Shown here: positions 15,977 through 25,284 of the stretch, piece by piece
Layout: the number at the start of each line of letters is the position of its first letter
Position numbering within the stretch: position 1 is the first letter of the stretch
NCBI RefSeq assembly: GCF_032191465.1
Contig: NZ_JAQOUE010000001.1
Span: forward strand, 1,984,001 to 2,048,000
Direction: 5' to 3'
DNA: 64,000 nt
DNA from: Candidatus Nitronereus thalassa
GTDB taxonomy: Bacteria > Nitrospirota > Nitrospiria > Nitrospirales > UBA8639
Made by a program: the position numbers and the translations under genes
Notes under the pieces: generated by a model
What the model saw: only the letters and a program-made list of their open reading frames with translations
Database searches by the model: none
What the model was told of the DNA's origin: nothing

Positions 15977-17446
15977 TTAAGACGAACAGCTCACCACAAT
16001 ATGTTTCCCCCAATCCGGTGGCGGGGTCGCATACTCATTCATTTCGGGTTGGTCATCGAAGGGGTGGCGAAGGAGTTCTAGTAACCGATCAATTTCTGAA
16101 TAGTCCTGCTGTTCCGTGGCTCGTTGAATGGCTACCTGCGCGAGATAATTCCGCAATATATATTTCGGATTGCAGTGATCCATGCGAACTTTCCGCTCGG
16201 CATCGACACTGCGTTCGGCTTTCAACCTGGCCTGATAGCGTTCAGCCCACCAATCAAATCCTTCTCGATCAAGAAATTGATCGCGAATCTCCGCATTCGC
16301 GCCAGGATCATCCTGCTTAAAATTACCCAAGGCTCTGAAGAAATTGGTGTAATCGACGTGATTGCTGTGCATCTGCGCAAAGAGATCTCTTCGAAGTTTG
16401 TCGTCCCCCTCGTGGGTTTCTTGCAGGCCCAATTTGGCCTGCATCAACTCGGCATAGGTCTTGAGCATGGTCTCTTCATAGAGTTCTGGTGCACCAGCGA
16501 GATCGGATTCTTCCACCAACGGGGAGAGCGCCTGCGCAATCGCTCGAACATTCCAATACCCAATGTCCGGTTGATTTTGAAACGAGTACCGGCCTTGATG
16601 ATCCGAATGATTCGGGATAAATCCAGGATTAAAGTCATTCATGAACCCGTATGGGCCATAGTCCAATGTCAACCCAAGGATCGACATGTTGTCGGTATTC
16701 ATCACACCATGTGCCCACCCCACGGCTTGCCAATGCGCAATCATCACCCCGGTGCGTCGGGCAATCTCGGCAAGAAAGCGGCGATATTTTGCATCATCGT
16801 CAATCCACTCAGGAAAGTGCTCGGCAACCACATAATCCGCCAATGTTTTGAGATGTTCCTGTTGTCGCCGGTAAAAGAACACCTCAAAACTTCCAAAGCG
16901 CACATGCGTCGGCGCCATGCGAATGAGCATGGCCCCAGGCTCTGGTCGTTCGCGCAATACGCCTTCATCGCCGCCAATAATACAGAGCGACCGTGTGGTG
17001 GGAATGCCCAAGCCATGCATGGCTTCGCCACAGAGATATTCCCGAATTGTGGATCGTAATACCGCACGGCCATCGCCGTCGCGGGAAAATCGCGTCATTC
17101 CAGCGCCCTTTAATTGCAGATCCCACTTTTCCCCTCGGCTATTTCGCACTTCCCCCAACAATATCGCCCGACCGTCTCCCAGCTGCGGCACATAGTGACC
17201 AAACTGATGACCGGCATAGAGCATGGCAATCGGGTCGCTTCCCGGCAACAACTGTTTTCCGCCAAACGCTTGATGAAACTCAGGCCGCTTGGCTTGGTCA
17301 GGATCGAGATCGATTAATTCCCCTGCCCCCGGGTTAAAACTCACCAAATGAGTTTCAGGAAACCCGGTTGGCATGACCCTTTCGAAAAATACGTCGGGCA
17401 AGCGGGTATAGGTATTGTCGAAAGGTAATTGTTCAAGTGTGTTCAT
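15977..17446 (-). CDS. selO: SelO-family protein AMPylase (YdiU)
   Basis: A 489-residue pseudokinase-fold protein of the SelO/YdiU family, which transfers AMP to protein substrates in redox control. Strings diagnostic of the family include MLYAGHQFGHYVPQLGDGRA, WDLQLKGAGMTRFSRDGDGR and MNTDNMSILGLTLDYGPYGF. The C terminus GKHIVVSCSS matches the bacterial form (animal SelO has selenocysteine here). The start was placed at the Met of MNTLEQLPFDN (17446), where homologs begin, rather than at 17470. It is a monocistronic gene convergent with the PagL-like gene. Confidence 0.93.
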   Translation of the reverse strand: MNTLEQLPFDNTYTRLPDVFFERVMPTGFPETHLVSFNPGAGELIDLDPDQAKRPEFHQAFGGKQLLPGSDPIAMLYAGHQFGHYVPQLGDGRAILLGEVRNSRGEKWDLQLKGAGMTRFSRDGDGRAVLRSTIREYLCGEAMHGLGIPTTRSLCIIGGDEGVLRERPEPGAMLIRMAPTHVRFGSFEVFFYRRQQEHLKTLADYVVAEHFPEWIDDDAKYRRFLAEIARRTGVMIAHWQAVGWAHGVMNTDNMSILGLTLDYGPYGFMNDFNPGFIPNHSDHQGRYSFQNQPDIGYWNVRAIAQALSPLVEESDLAGAPELYEETMLKTYAELMQAKLGLQETHEGDDKLRRDLFAQMHSNHVDYTNFFRALGNFKQDDPGANAEIRDQFLDREGFDWWAERYQARLKAERSVDAERKVRMDHCNPKYILRNYLAQVAIQRATEQQDYSEIDRLLELLRHPFDDQPEMNEYATPPPDWGKHIVVSCSS

Positions 17447-17585
17447 GGGTTCATTATCTTCCAGCCACACCGCAGCTGCAAGTCAGGGCATTGCAAAGAA
17501 CAGCCGAAAAAGCTGAGGATACGCCACACGCCTAAGTTTGCCGGTCATTTTTCCATCCTTCCCAACGGGAAAAGGAAGGCCTGCC

Positions 17586-18032
17586 ATGAAAGCACATTAT
17601 CTCGGGCACGTCGTGTTTTACGTGAAAGATATTGAGGTATCCTTGAAGTTTTATCGAGACCTATTAGGTTTTCAAGAAATAGGGAAAATTTTTAATGGCA
17701 AAGCCGTCGCCCTCACGTCGGGACGCACTCATCACGAATTACTGCTCATCCAAGTAGGCGATGCTCCAGCACCACCATCAGGACTCCGGCGCGGGCTCTA
17801 CCATATCGGCATCAAAATTGGGGATAGCTTGGATGACCTTCGCCAGGCCAAGCAGGAATTAAAACACGCAGGTGTTCCCATCACCGGGATGAGCGACCAT
17901 ACGGTAAGTCAAAGCCTCTATCTCGCTGACCCTGATGCGAATGAAATCGAATTGAATGTCGATGCAGATGAACAAATCTGGAAGGAAAATCCGTCTGCCG
18001 TTTTGTCGCCAATTAAACCGCTGGTGTTGTAG
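17586..18032 (+). CDS. VOC-family (glyoxalase/dioxygenase-fold) protein
   Basis: A 148-residue single VOC domain pair. Metal-ligand positions are LGHVVFYVKDIEVSLKFYRD (His near residue 7), GLYHIGIKIGD (His near residue 80) and the C-terminal Glu in DPDANEIELNVD. This pattern fits the 2,3-dihydroxybiphenyl dioxygenase/CatE-like group, but the substrate is unknown. The start at 17586 has GGAAGG nearby; an in-frame upstream start at 17538 is less likely. Confidence 0.82.
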   Translation: MKAHYLGHVVFYVKDIEVSLKFYRDLLGFQEIGKIFNGKAVALTSGRTHHELLLIQVGDAPAPPSGLRRGLYHIGIKIGDSLDDLRQAKQELKHAGVPITGMSDHTVSQSLYLADPDANEIELNVDADEQIWKENPSAVLSPIKPLVL

Positions 18033-18058
18033 TCGATAATCAACCTAGATGCCTTATA

Positions 18059-18096
18059 AAAGGGTCAGCACCCACAATGTATAATGCCGACCCTTT
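18059..18096. terminator. Bidirectional terminator between convergent genes
   Basis: Inverted repeat AAAGGGTC (18059-18066) and GACCCTTT (18089-18096), with extra GCA/TGC pairing inside, lies between the VOC gene and the SRPBCC gene, which converge here. A and T residues flank both sides. Confidence 0.65.
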
Positions 18097-18119
18097 CTGA
18101 AAAATCAGCCCTAAACACA

Positions 18120-18590
18120 TTAAATCGCAGTTCTTAATCGATCCAAACAACCACCCCAGCCTTCGTTGTGCTTTTCACGAGACTCAGGATTGGGGAACTG
18201 TTCATGAGTCAGAACCATTTCCGTCTCGCCATCACGATTTCGAAATTCTACGGTGACCAACGTTTCCGTCGTCGCTCCAGGCTCCGTATCTCCACACCCT
18301 CCACCAGCTTCCCACGCCCACGTGAAGACAAGTTTACCAGGTGCAGAGATTTCCTTATACGTGCCGCCCACAATATGGGACTCTCCATTTGGTGCTAGCA
18401 TCTGAATCCGGTACTTTCCACCAACTCGAAGGTCTACCTCCACCGAGGGTGTTTTAAAATCATCACTCGGACCAAACCACTGCTTCAAGGCTTCCGGTGT
18501 TGTCCAAGCCTCGAAGACTTTTTCTCGAGGGGCCTGGTAGATCTTTGTGATCTGGATTGAGGTTTGGCTGTTTGCCGTAGAGTTTGCCAT
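18120..18590 (-). CDS. SRPBCC (AHSA1-like) domain protein
   Basis: A 156-residue START/SRPBCC-fold protein of the activator-of-Hsp90 ATPase-like group. Family strings include TKIYQAPREKVFEAWTTPEA, LKQWFGPSDDF, YRIQMLAPNGE and MVLTHEQFPNPESREKHNEG followed by GWGGCLDRL. The start at 18590 has GGAG seven nt upstream. ArsR-SRPBCC pairs are common; the SRPBCC protein is thought to bind a small hydrophobic ligand. Here the upstream regulator gene overlaps it by about 106 bp in another frame. Confidence 0.85.
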   Translation of the reverse strand: MANSTANSQTSIQITKIYQAPREKVFEAWTTPEALKQWFGPSDDFKTPSVEVDLRVGGKYRIQMLAPNGESHIVGGTYKEISAPGKLVFTWAWEAGGGCGDTEPGATTETLVTVEFRNRDGETEMVLTHEQFPNPESREKHNEGWGGCLDRLRTAI

Positions 18591-18934
18591 GATGTGTGCT
18601 CCTTTGCTGGTCGTTGCGAGAGGTATTTTCCCAAAGAGTTCAATCGTCCTTCCCAAAATTTCTGATGGAACGCAAACCAATCTTGTGCATGCCGTAGCGG
18701 CTCAATATTTAAATGACAGTGATGCACCCGGCCAGCCTTTTGTCTGAACAACAACCCGGCTTCTTCGAGAATTCGAAGGTGTTTGGAAATGGCTGGCAGC
18801 GATACACGAAAGGGTTGAGCCAACTCCTTGACCGTCGCACTCTCAATAGCCAGTCGCTGCACAATGGCCCGACGCGTGGGGTCGGCCAACGCCGCGAAAG
18901 TAGAATCCAAAGGCTGATGCACATAGTTAACCAT
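18485..18934 (-). CDS. ArsR-family transcriptional regulator
   Basis: A 149-residue winged-helix repressor. The DNA-binding region reads LADPTRRAIVQRLAIESATV then KELAQPFRVSLPAISKHLRI and LEEAGLLFRQKAGRVHHCHL. The metal-binding CxC box of arsenic sensors is absent, as usual in regulators paired with SRPBCC genes. Normal members end near residue 110; here the frame continues about 35 residues into the SRPBCC gene with a Ser/Arg-rich tail, which suggests a lost stop codon or frameshift near the junction. The start codon itself lies inside a 24-bp palindrome (18923-18946). Confidence 0.85.
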   Translation of the reverse strand: MVNYVHQPLDSTFAALADPTRRAIVQRLAIESATVKELAQPFRVSLPAISKHLRILEEAGLLFRQKAGRVHHCHLNIEPLRHAQDWFAFHQKFWEGRLNSLGKYLSQRPAKEHTSWQTLRQTAKPQSRSQRSTRPLEKKSSRLGQHRKP

Positions 18935-18946
18935 ATGGTTAACTAT
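18923..18946. promoter_or_regulatory. Perfect 24-bp palindrome, likely ArsR operator
   Basis: Twelve bases, ATAGTTAACCAT, followed at once by their reverse complement ATGGTTAACTAT. It spans the -10 element and the ATG (18932-18934) of the arsR gene. Binding of the dimeric regulator would block both transcription and the start region, so autoregulation is likely. Confidence 0.75.
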
Positions 18947-18971
18947 ATAGTCCGGCCCCCTTTTCCGTCAA
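18942..18971 (-). promoter_or_regulatory. Promoter of the arsR-SRPBCC operon
   Basis: On the minus strand TTGACG (18966-18971) is followed, after 16-18 bp, by TATATA (18944-18949) or TATAGT (18942-18947). The start codon at 18934 lies only 7-9 bp past the -10, so the transcript is probably leaderless or nearly so. Confidence 0.6.
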
Positions 18972-19033
18972 GCACTCCCTCATCATATTTTGCAGATTAA
19001 CAATGGGCATCAAAATATGGGATAGTGGACTCA

Positions 19034-20527
19034 ATGAAACGGTCTTGGAAGTTAACTAATTTACCGCTTTTACCGCTGCTCCTGGGAGGACTCACATTTT
19101 TCACACCCCCAGCATACCCAGACGATGGGTCTCTCACCCTCAATCCAAATCGAATGATGGAAGACATTCACGCATTAAGTCACCCTCACTTCGATGGACG
19201 CCAAACCGGAACAGAGGGTGATCATCGCTCAGCCGAATTCGTCGCCCTGCGGTTTCACGAATTGGGACTGACCCCTGCTGGCCAACACCACATTGGTCCG
19301 CACCATGAACCATGGGGACAAACCGGGCCTGTGACAATCTCCCATATTCAAACGCCCTCCACTTTAGAATTTTCTTTCCCTGGTATGGACAAACAGACGC
19401 CAATCACACCTATCATCGGCACACAGTTCCTGCCGGTCCTCGACTCCCCTTCACATCATGTCACCGCGCCCATTGTTTTTGTCGGGTACGGAATCTCCGA
19501 TCCTGCTCGCGATTGGGACGAATATGAAGGACTCAATGTTCAAAATCACGTCGTCATGTTCTTGCGGGGAAAACCATCACACTATCCGCTCCACATTCAG
19601 CACACCGAAAAAGAACGCTTGGCTCGCGAAAAGGGAGCAGTAGGATTCATCACACTGACTGGTCCTGTATTGGGTCGCTACGCCGCGCGTCGAGGAATGG
19701 GACATCAACCGCTCGCCTTTTATACGAATGCTAAGGATGAACGACCATTGCCTGGGGTATGGATCAGCGGAGACATCGGTGGAAAGTTATTTCAAGCCGA
19801 AGGATGGGATTTAAACAAAATTCAAGAAACTCTGAACGATGAACGAGTCACGCAGTCAAGAGAACTCAACGCACTGACATACATGAAATGGGAAAGTACT
19901 CAACAGACAGGATCATTAATCAATGTGCTTGGCATGATTCCAGGAAACGACCCTACGCTTATACACGAAACCATTATTGTCGGAGCACATCGCGACCACT
20001 TCGGCCAACAGGCTGGGCTTCTGTTTCCCGGCGCAGACGATAACGCCTCAGGAACCGCGGTGCTCTTGGAAATTGCTCGTGTACTGCAGGAAGGGCCGCC
20101 ACCAAGACGGACAATTCTCTTCGCTTCCTTTAGTGGGGAGGAACAAAACTTGTTGGGCTCGACATTATATGTGCGCAATCCTGCTCGACCCCTGAATAAT
20201 ACTGTGGCCATGATCAATATTGATCATGTAGGCATTGGCAATGGCAATCTCACTATTGGTGTTTCGAAGATGCCAAAAGATGTAGCCAAAGGTGCAGCTG
20301 AAAAATCAGGCTTATCGGACAAAGTTAATCTGTATGGCTTCTTCCCTGGCGGCGACCATGTCCCGTTCGCCAATGCCGGCATTCCTACGATCGCGGTTGT
20401 CACCGCTGGCAAGCATTCGCACTTTCATCAAACCTCTGATACTCATGACACTATCCAAACCGATAGGTTAGAAACTTCCGCACAATTCGTCCTTGCTCTC
20501 ACTAAACATTTAGCCAACCCTGATTAG
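19034..20527 (+). CDS. Secreted M28-family zinc aminopeptidase
   Basis: A 497-residue exported peptidase. A signal peptide ends near residue 30. A PA-type insert (about residues 140-240, VFVGYGISDPARDWDEYEGL) is followed by the M28 catalytic domain. Its metal ligands are seen in VGAHRDHFG, GADDNASGTAVLLE, SFSGEEQNLLGS (Glu-Glu), NIDHVGIGN and KHSHFHQTSDTHD. Such enzymes release N-terminal amino acids in the periplasm. The start at ATG 19034 was preferred to GTG 19025. It is convergent with the SBF transporter gene. Confidence 0.9.
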   Translation: MKRSWKLTNLPLLPLLLGGLTFFTPPAYPDDGSLTLNPNRMMEDIHALSHPHFDGRQTGTEGDHRSAEFVALRFHELGLTPAGQHHIGPHHEPWGQTGPVTISHIQTPSTLEFSFPGMDKQTPITPIIGTQFLPVLDSPSHHVTAPIVFVGYGISDPARDWDEYEGLNVQNHVVMFLRGKPSHYPLHIQHTEKERLAREKGAVGFITLTGPVLGRYAARRGMGHQPLAFYTNAKDERPLPGVWISGDIGGKLFQAEGWDLNKIQETLNDERVTQSRELNALTYMKWESTQQTGSLINVLGMIPGNDPTLIHETIIVGAHRDHFGQQAGLLFPGADDNASGTAVLLEIARVLQEGPPPRRTILFASFSGEEQNLLGSTLYVRNPARPLNNTVAMINIDHVGIGNGNLTIGVSKMPKDVAKGAAEKSGLSDKVNLYGFFPGGDHVPFANAGIPTIAVVTAGKHSHFHQTSDTHDTIQTDRLETSAQFVLALTKHLANPD

Positions 20528-20532
20528 TGAAT

Positions 20533-20570
20533 TTTATTTTATGGAGGGTTTCGCGCCCGCATAAAATAAA
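20533..20570. terminator. Bidirectional terminator
   Basis: An 11-bp arm TTTATTTTATG (20533-20543) pairs with CATAAAATAAA (20560-20570) around a GC-rich loop. It lies between the converging M28 peptidase and SBF transporter genes, and the AT arms supply T tracts in both directions. Confidence 0.65.
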
Positions 20571-20571
20571 T

Positions 20572-21525
20572 CTAATCTTTCTGCCGTCGCCAGACACTCG
20601 CCAACAACGGCCCCGTCACATTGTGCCATATGCTGAAAACCGCGCCTGGCACGGCAGCCAGTGGTTCAAAATGTGCCACGGCCAATGCCACAGCAAGTCC
20701 TGAGTTCTGCATCCCCACTTCAATCGAAACCGTTCGCCGTTGCTGAATCGTCGATTTGGGAATTCCTGCCCCCCAATAACCTAACGCCAGGCCCAATGCA
20801 TTGTGGACCACGACCGCCAGAAGAACCACACCCGCAACCCCAAGTTGATCATGATTCAATCCCACAATGACCCCAACAATCCAAGCAATGACGCCCATAG
20901 AAAGGATAGGAAACATTCCTTCAAGCATCCATGGACGTGGCTGCCAATATCGTCGCAGAACCATGCCCACCATCACGGGCAGCAGCACAATCTTGGCCAC
21001 CGTCCACAACAAGGGTACAGGATCAATCGACAACCAAGTCGAGGCCAGAATCCAAATCCACAACGGCGTCAGCAAAGGGCTGAGTATCGTGGATATAGTC
21101 GTCATTCCAACCGACAAGGCCACATCCCCTCGTGCCAAATACGCCACTACGTTGGAGGCAGTCCCACCCGGACAAGCGCCCACCAGAATCACGCCAATGG
21201 CCAAGAACGCTGGCAAATCTAACGCCATCGCAATCAACCATGCCCCCAACGGCATTACCAAATATTGCAACGCGACACCAAGAGCAAGCACACGGCTTGA
21301 ATAACGAAGATTGACTATATCGGCATAGGTCAATGTTAATCCCATTCCTAACATGACCACCGACAAGGCTTCTGGAATCCAAGCCTTCCCTTCCGCAGCC
21401 GATTCCGGCGCCAACCACCCCCACATCGCGCCCAATAACACCCACACCACAAACCCATCTTGGATGAGCATCACCCATGGGGAAATACCTTTTGAACGAC
21501 AATTGTTTTCAGTACCCGTATTCAC
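20572..21525 (-). CDS. Bile acid:sodium symporter (SBF) family transporter
   Basis: A 317-residue membrane protein with about nine or ten hydrophobic segments. Family strings include VGACPGGTASNVVAYLARGDVALS-type (read here as GGTASNVVAYLARGD) and SIEVGMQNSGLAVALAVAHF, the crossover helices that bind sodium and substrate in ASBT/YocS proteins. Bacterial members carry organic acids, pantoate or other anions; the substrate here is unknown. The gene lies downstream of the MFS gene in the same orientation, separated by a repeat-bearing spacer. Confidence 0.87.
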   Translation of the reverse strand: MNTGTENNCRSKGISPWVMLIQDGFVVWVLLGAMWGWLAPESAAEGKAWIPEALSVVMLGMGLTLTYADIVNLRYSSRVLALGVALQYLVMPLGAWLIAMALDLPAFLAIGVILVGACPGGTASNVVAYLARGDVALSVGMTTISTILSPLLTPLWIWILASTWLSIDPVPLLWTVAKIVLLPVMVGMVLRRYWQPRPWMLEGMFPILSMGVIAWIVGVIVGLNHDQLGVAGVVLLAVVVHNALGLALGYWGAGIPKSTIQQRRTVSIEVGMQNSGLAVALAVAHFEPLAAVPGAVFSIWHNVTGPLLASVWRRQKD

Positions 21526-21540
21526 AACACTTTGGACTTT

Positions 21541-21672
21541 CTCGTTGCTCGTTGCTGATACAAACAGTCGTTTGCATTTCGTATCTCGTATTTCGTGAAA
21601 AGGAAAAAATTAATGAAGTGAAGTTATCCTTGATTTCATGACTAACAAGATACGCTTCACGAGATACGAACG
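21541..21672. repeat. Short interspersed repeat rich in CGTATCTCG / CGAGATACG
   Basis: The spacer between the MFS and SBF genes holds a tandem CTCGTTG (21541 onward), then TTTCGTATCTCGTATTTCGT (21578-21597), and in inverse orientation AAGATACG (21648-21655) and CGAGATACGAACGACG (21660-21675). The same motif recurs inside two histidine kinase genes at 28174-28211 and 31417-31448. Confidence 0.7.
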
Positions 21673-22991
21673 ACGGTTTTTGTTAGTCGATGTGCCAACC
21701 ACCCACACCCTGCCCCAAACACACAGGCACCAGCGGCGAGGTACCAAATGCCGGCATACTCCGCCACGGTCCCTGTGGCCCCCGATGCCCAGGCGAGTCC
21801 CAGATATCCACTGACGGACAAGGCGACCGCTCCGGCCAGCTGGCCGACCATATTAATCCATCCCAAAGCATGACCTGTCCGATGTCCTCCCCATCGGTCC
21901 GACACTGCCGCGTTGATAATGGGAAAGGCATGCAGGGTCACACCAAGAAGAAGCGCCACACCGCCTAACATCCAGGGCGTTCCCATGGGCACGGTCAAAC
22001 AACTTACTGAGACAGCGCCCAACCCTAACACCATGGCAGCACATTGGAATCGACCGATTCCGTACGCCGCCAACCGATCGGATAATTTTCCCAACAACGG
22101 GCTTCCGGCCACATGGCCTATCGTATACACCGTCCCCATCACGCCGCCTGCAATGACCGCATCTGTTTGACTATAACCCTGCTCGACGTGATACCACTCG
22201 CTGGCGAAAATGGTCAGCCACCCGGGTACCAATCGAAGCGCAATAATACCCGCCGCAAAATACCCACCGAGACACCAAAGAATTGGGTCCTTGGTAATAG
22301 AAGCGACCCTAGAATTAGGAGTCGTTTGGCTGATGGATTGAGACGGCGCCAAGACAGCCCCTTTGGTTTCTGGTTGTGGCGGATACGATCGAAGGAAAAC
22401 CCAACACCCCACCCCCAATCCTGCAACAATCAATGCCACCAACCCCATGGCACCTCGCCAACCTGAGAACACCGAGTCGATGCGGTCAAGAAAAAACACG
22501 TGGAGCAAAGGGAGCAACAAAAACGCCGTGGCTTGTCCTAGTCCGCCTCCAAATCCATAATAGATCCCATTGGCAAACCCTCGATCTTCCGAGGCAAACC
22601 AATGGCTAAGCAGACTCGCCACCGGCACAAAGACACTCGCCGCCACGAGGCCAATCATTACACGCCAACCGATGGCTTCCCCAAAAGATTGTGCCAAGGT
22701 AAAGCCCAATAACCCGCCGGCTGAGAGCAACACCCCCAACGGGATGACCGTTCGTCCACCCCACCGGTCCGCGCTTTTGCCCCATGGCACCTGCACCAGA
22801 GCATAGGTATAAAAAAACGCGCTGCCCAGCACCCCCAGATCGGCTTTATCAAGCTGAAGGTCTTCTTGAATAAACGAGGCCAGTCCCGTGTAACTCCACC
22901 GCGTCAGGTAGGAGGTGGCATAGGCCAACACACCACACACCAAAATCACCCAACGATACGAATATCCAGCAACAAACATCACACCACTCAT
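21657..22991 (-). CDS. MFS transporter
   Basis: A 444-residue major facilitator with about 12 hydrophobic segments. The loop 2-3 signature reads GKSADRWGGRTVIPLGV and the equivalent in the second half reads GKLSDRLAAYGIGR. The N-terminal half contains YLTRWSYTGLASFIQEDLQL, as in the sugar-phosphate/anion:cation symporter subgroup. Substrate unknown. The last ~15 codons overlap the interspersed repeat 21541-21672, so the C-terminal residues may be repeat-derived. Confidence 0.87.
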   Translation of the reverse strand: MSGVMFVAGYSYRWVILVCGVLAYATSYLTRWSYTGLASFIQEDLQLDKADLGVLGSAFFYTYALVQVPWGKSADRWGGRTVIPLGVLLSAGGLLGFTLAQSFGEAIGWRVMIGLVAASVFVPVASLLSHWFASEDRGFANGIYYGFGGGLGQATAFLLLPLLHVFFLDRIDSVFSGWRGAMGLVALIVAGLGVGCWVFLRSYPPQPETKGAVLAPSQSISQTTPNSRVASITKDPILWCLGGYFAAGIIALRLVPGWLTIFASEWYHVEQGYSQTDAVIAGGVMGTVYTIGHVAGSPLLGKLSDRLAAYGIGRFQCAAMVLGLGAVSVSCLTVPMGTPWMLGGVALLLGVTLHAFPIINAAVSDRWGGHRTGHALGWINMVGQLAGAVALSVSGYLGLAWASGATGTVAEYAGIWYLAAGACVFGAGCGWLAHRLTKTVVRIS

Positions 22992-23126
22992 TGCACATAT
23001 AAGAATTCAGAGATTCTGGCTCGCTGAAGAACGGGGACGTGCGACATGATCCCGCGACCAGGGCAATGGGGCCCACAGTAACACAGGACCAAGCTTGTTT
23101 ACATTGTGGTGGGAGGACAATAAAAA

Positions 23127-24845
23127 TTAGTTCAATGCCGGAGCAGAGACATGGCCATGCCTCAACATCGGCATCAAAGAATCAAGAGATTGGGGCTTGG
23201 CAAAAAAGTAACCTTGCGCGCGATCACAGTTATGTCCCTTGAGAAAATTGACTTGGTCTTCCGTCTCCACGCCTTCGGCCAGAACGGACAATCCCAAGCT
23301 ATGCCCCATGGAAATCATGGACGCCACCAAACTGGCATTGTGAGCATTATGGGGAAGATCTTGGATAAAGGAGCGATCGATTTTCAGGGTATCGATGGGA
23401 AAGGTCTTGAGATAGCGAAAAGATGAATAGCCCGTGCCAAAATCATCAATGGATATTTTCACACCCATGTTTTTGATTCGCTTGAGCGTAGAAGTGTGAT
23501 TGATGGAATCATCCATCAACACATTTTCGGTTAACTCCAATTCCAGCATCCCGGGAGAGAGGGTAGAATCCCCTAGCACCTTCTCTATTTTCGTCGCGAG
23601 ATCATGATGACCAAACTGCCGACCCGAGACATTCACCGCCACTGGAATCTCAGAAACACCTTCGTGACAAATTCCTCTAATATCCGCACAGGCTTTTTGC
23701 AGGACCCAGTGACCCAGTGGCCCGATCACCCCAATATGCTCAGCAATGGGAATAAATTGACCCGGTGGGATCAGCCCACGTGTGGGATGCTGCCACCTCA
23801 CTAACGATTCAACGCCAATAATCCGGCTTGTTTGAAGATCAACGAGCGGTTGGTAGTGAAGGAAAAACTCTTCCTTCGCCAACCCCTGGCGAAGATCATT
23901 TGCCAGGGATGACCGACTCGCCACCTGCGCTCCCATGCCACCCAAATAGTAGTGATACGCATTACCCCCCTGATGCTTGGCCTGATACATCGCGATATCC
24001 GCATGTTGCAGCAACGTGCCCACGAGATTGTCATCAAAGGGAAAAATGGTGACGCCGACCGAGGCGCTGGAAAAAAGTTCCTGCTCCTCAATAAGAAAAG
24101 GCGCCGCAAGGTGATCCAACAATCGATTGGCCACTACACTCACCTGTTGGATGCTGGGAACATCCTCCAGCACCAGAGCAAATTCATCACCTCCCATGCG
24201 AGAAACGGTATCGCAATCACGCACACAGGCCTGCAAGCGCTCGGCAACTTGTTGCAATATTTCATCCCCAGCCTGGTGCCCAATGGAATCATTAATATCC
24301 TTAAAATGATCAAGATCCACAAACAAGAGCGCCACGAGCTGTTCTGACCTTCTGGCCCGTTTTAAAGCATGATCAAAACGATCGAAAAACAATCGACGAT
24401 TAGGAAGACCCGTCAATTGATCATAATCCGCCAGGTAGGCCAGGTGCCGCTGGGAACGACACCGTTCAATGCTGTACCGAATCGAGCGATGCAGCGCATC
24501 TTTTGTCACATGATCTTTGACCAAATAATCTTGAGCGCCGTTTTGTACGGCTGACACGGCCAAAGATTCGTCATTGAGACTACTCAGAACCAAAATCGGC
24601 GTATCTGAAGTCGTCGCACGCAGCTGATCAACCGTGTCCAATCCAGAAGAACTCGGCAAGGAAAGATCGGTCAGGATCACATCGATATCATGTTGCTCAA
24701 CATAGGTAAGGGCCTCAGGCAACGAATCCAGATGCACGCAATCAATATGAAATCCCTCAAAACTTTCTAACGCCCGCCGGACCCATAAGGCATCTACCGC
24801 ATTATCTTCGATTAACAACACTTTAATATGGTGGACTTCTGCCAT
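23127..24845 (-). CDS. Response regulator with GGDEF and EAL domains
   Basis: A 572-residue cyclic-di-GMP turnover protein. The REC domain (residues 1-130) has acidic residues in LLIEDNAVD and the phospho-acceptor Asp in VILTDLSLPSSSG. The GGDEF domain (about 160-320) has an intact SRMGGDEFALVLED. The EAL domain (about 335-570) reads GVESLVRWQHP at the signature (ESL in place of EAL, keeping Glu and Leu), with ENVLMDD, DDFGTGYSS and KIDRSFIQ present, so both synthesis and hydrolysis are possible. The start was placed at 24845, with AGGAG upstream, rather than 24884. It lies divergently next to a sensor kinase. Confidence 0.92.
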   Translation of the reverse strand: MAEVHHIKVLLIEDNAVDALWVRRALESFEGFHIDCVHLDSLPEALTYVEQHDIDVILTDLSLPSSSGLDTVDQLRATTSDTPILVLSSLNDESLAVSAVQNGAQDYLVKDHVTKDALHRSIRYSIERCRSQRHLAYLADYDQLTGLPNRRLFFDRFDHALKRARRSEQLVALLFVDLDHFKDINDSIGHQAGDEILQQVAERLQACVRDCDTVSRMGGDEFALVLEDVPSIQQVSVVANRLLDHLAAPFLIEEQELFSSASVGVTIFPFDDNLVGTLLQHADIAMYQAKHQGGNAYHYYLGGMGAQVASRSSLANDLRQGLAKEEFFLHYQPLVDLQTSRIIGVESLVRWQHPTRGLIPPGQFIPIAEHIGVIGPLGHWVLQKACADIRGICHEGVSEIPVAVNVSGRQFGHHDLATKIEKVLGDSTLSPGMLELELTENVLMDDSINHTSTLKRIKNMGVKISIDDFGTGYSSFRYLKTFPIDTLKIDRSFIQDLPHNAHNASLVASMISMGHSLGLSVLAEGVETEDQVNFLKGHNCDRAQGYFFAKPQSLDSLMPMLRHGHVSAPALN

Positions 24846-25284
24846 TACAATTTTAGCTCCTATTTCATTCAGAAAGTAATGCATTTCTGCATCTGTATAT
24901 GAGGGGTAGAATCGGTCTGCGCCAAACCAGACTTAATTCAAAATCCGGATATCTAAATTTCATTCTTCCGTTTCCCGTAATACTGAATCCTCCGATACGC
25001 AAAACAGTATTGGTTGCAGGTTTTTATTGAAGAATGTTGCCTATAGAGTTAGGATCAAGGTCCAAAGATAAATTGAGGCGATTCGTGTCCGCTTAGCCTT
25101 CTTTCTCAAACGATAGAGAGGTTTCGCCTTTTGTAGATTGGCACTTATCGTCGAGTCCTATGCACACCCATATTCATCGGTATTTTTCCCACTTAATGTT
25201 GATTCGTTTTATTCCGATGACATCTATGTTAATCCTGACATCTCTAGGGGCTTACGTTTCCTGGTTCCCCGTCCAAGAAAATAT
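24846..25284. other. Intergenic region between divergent signalling genes
   Basis: About 440 bases between the GGDEF-EAL gene and the first large kinase. An in-frame open stretch from 25138 precedes the kinase start but shows no ribosome site or domain. No clear promoter is seen. Confidence 0.45.

Noticed and set aside
16124-17059. A 311-residue plus-strand open frame
   Set aside because: It is antisense to the selO gene, whose strings are diagnostic. High GC codons on the other strand keep the frame open.
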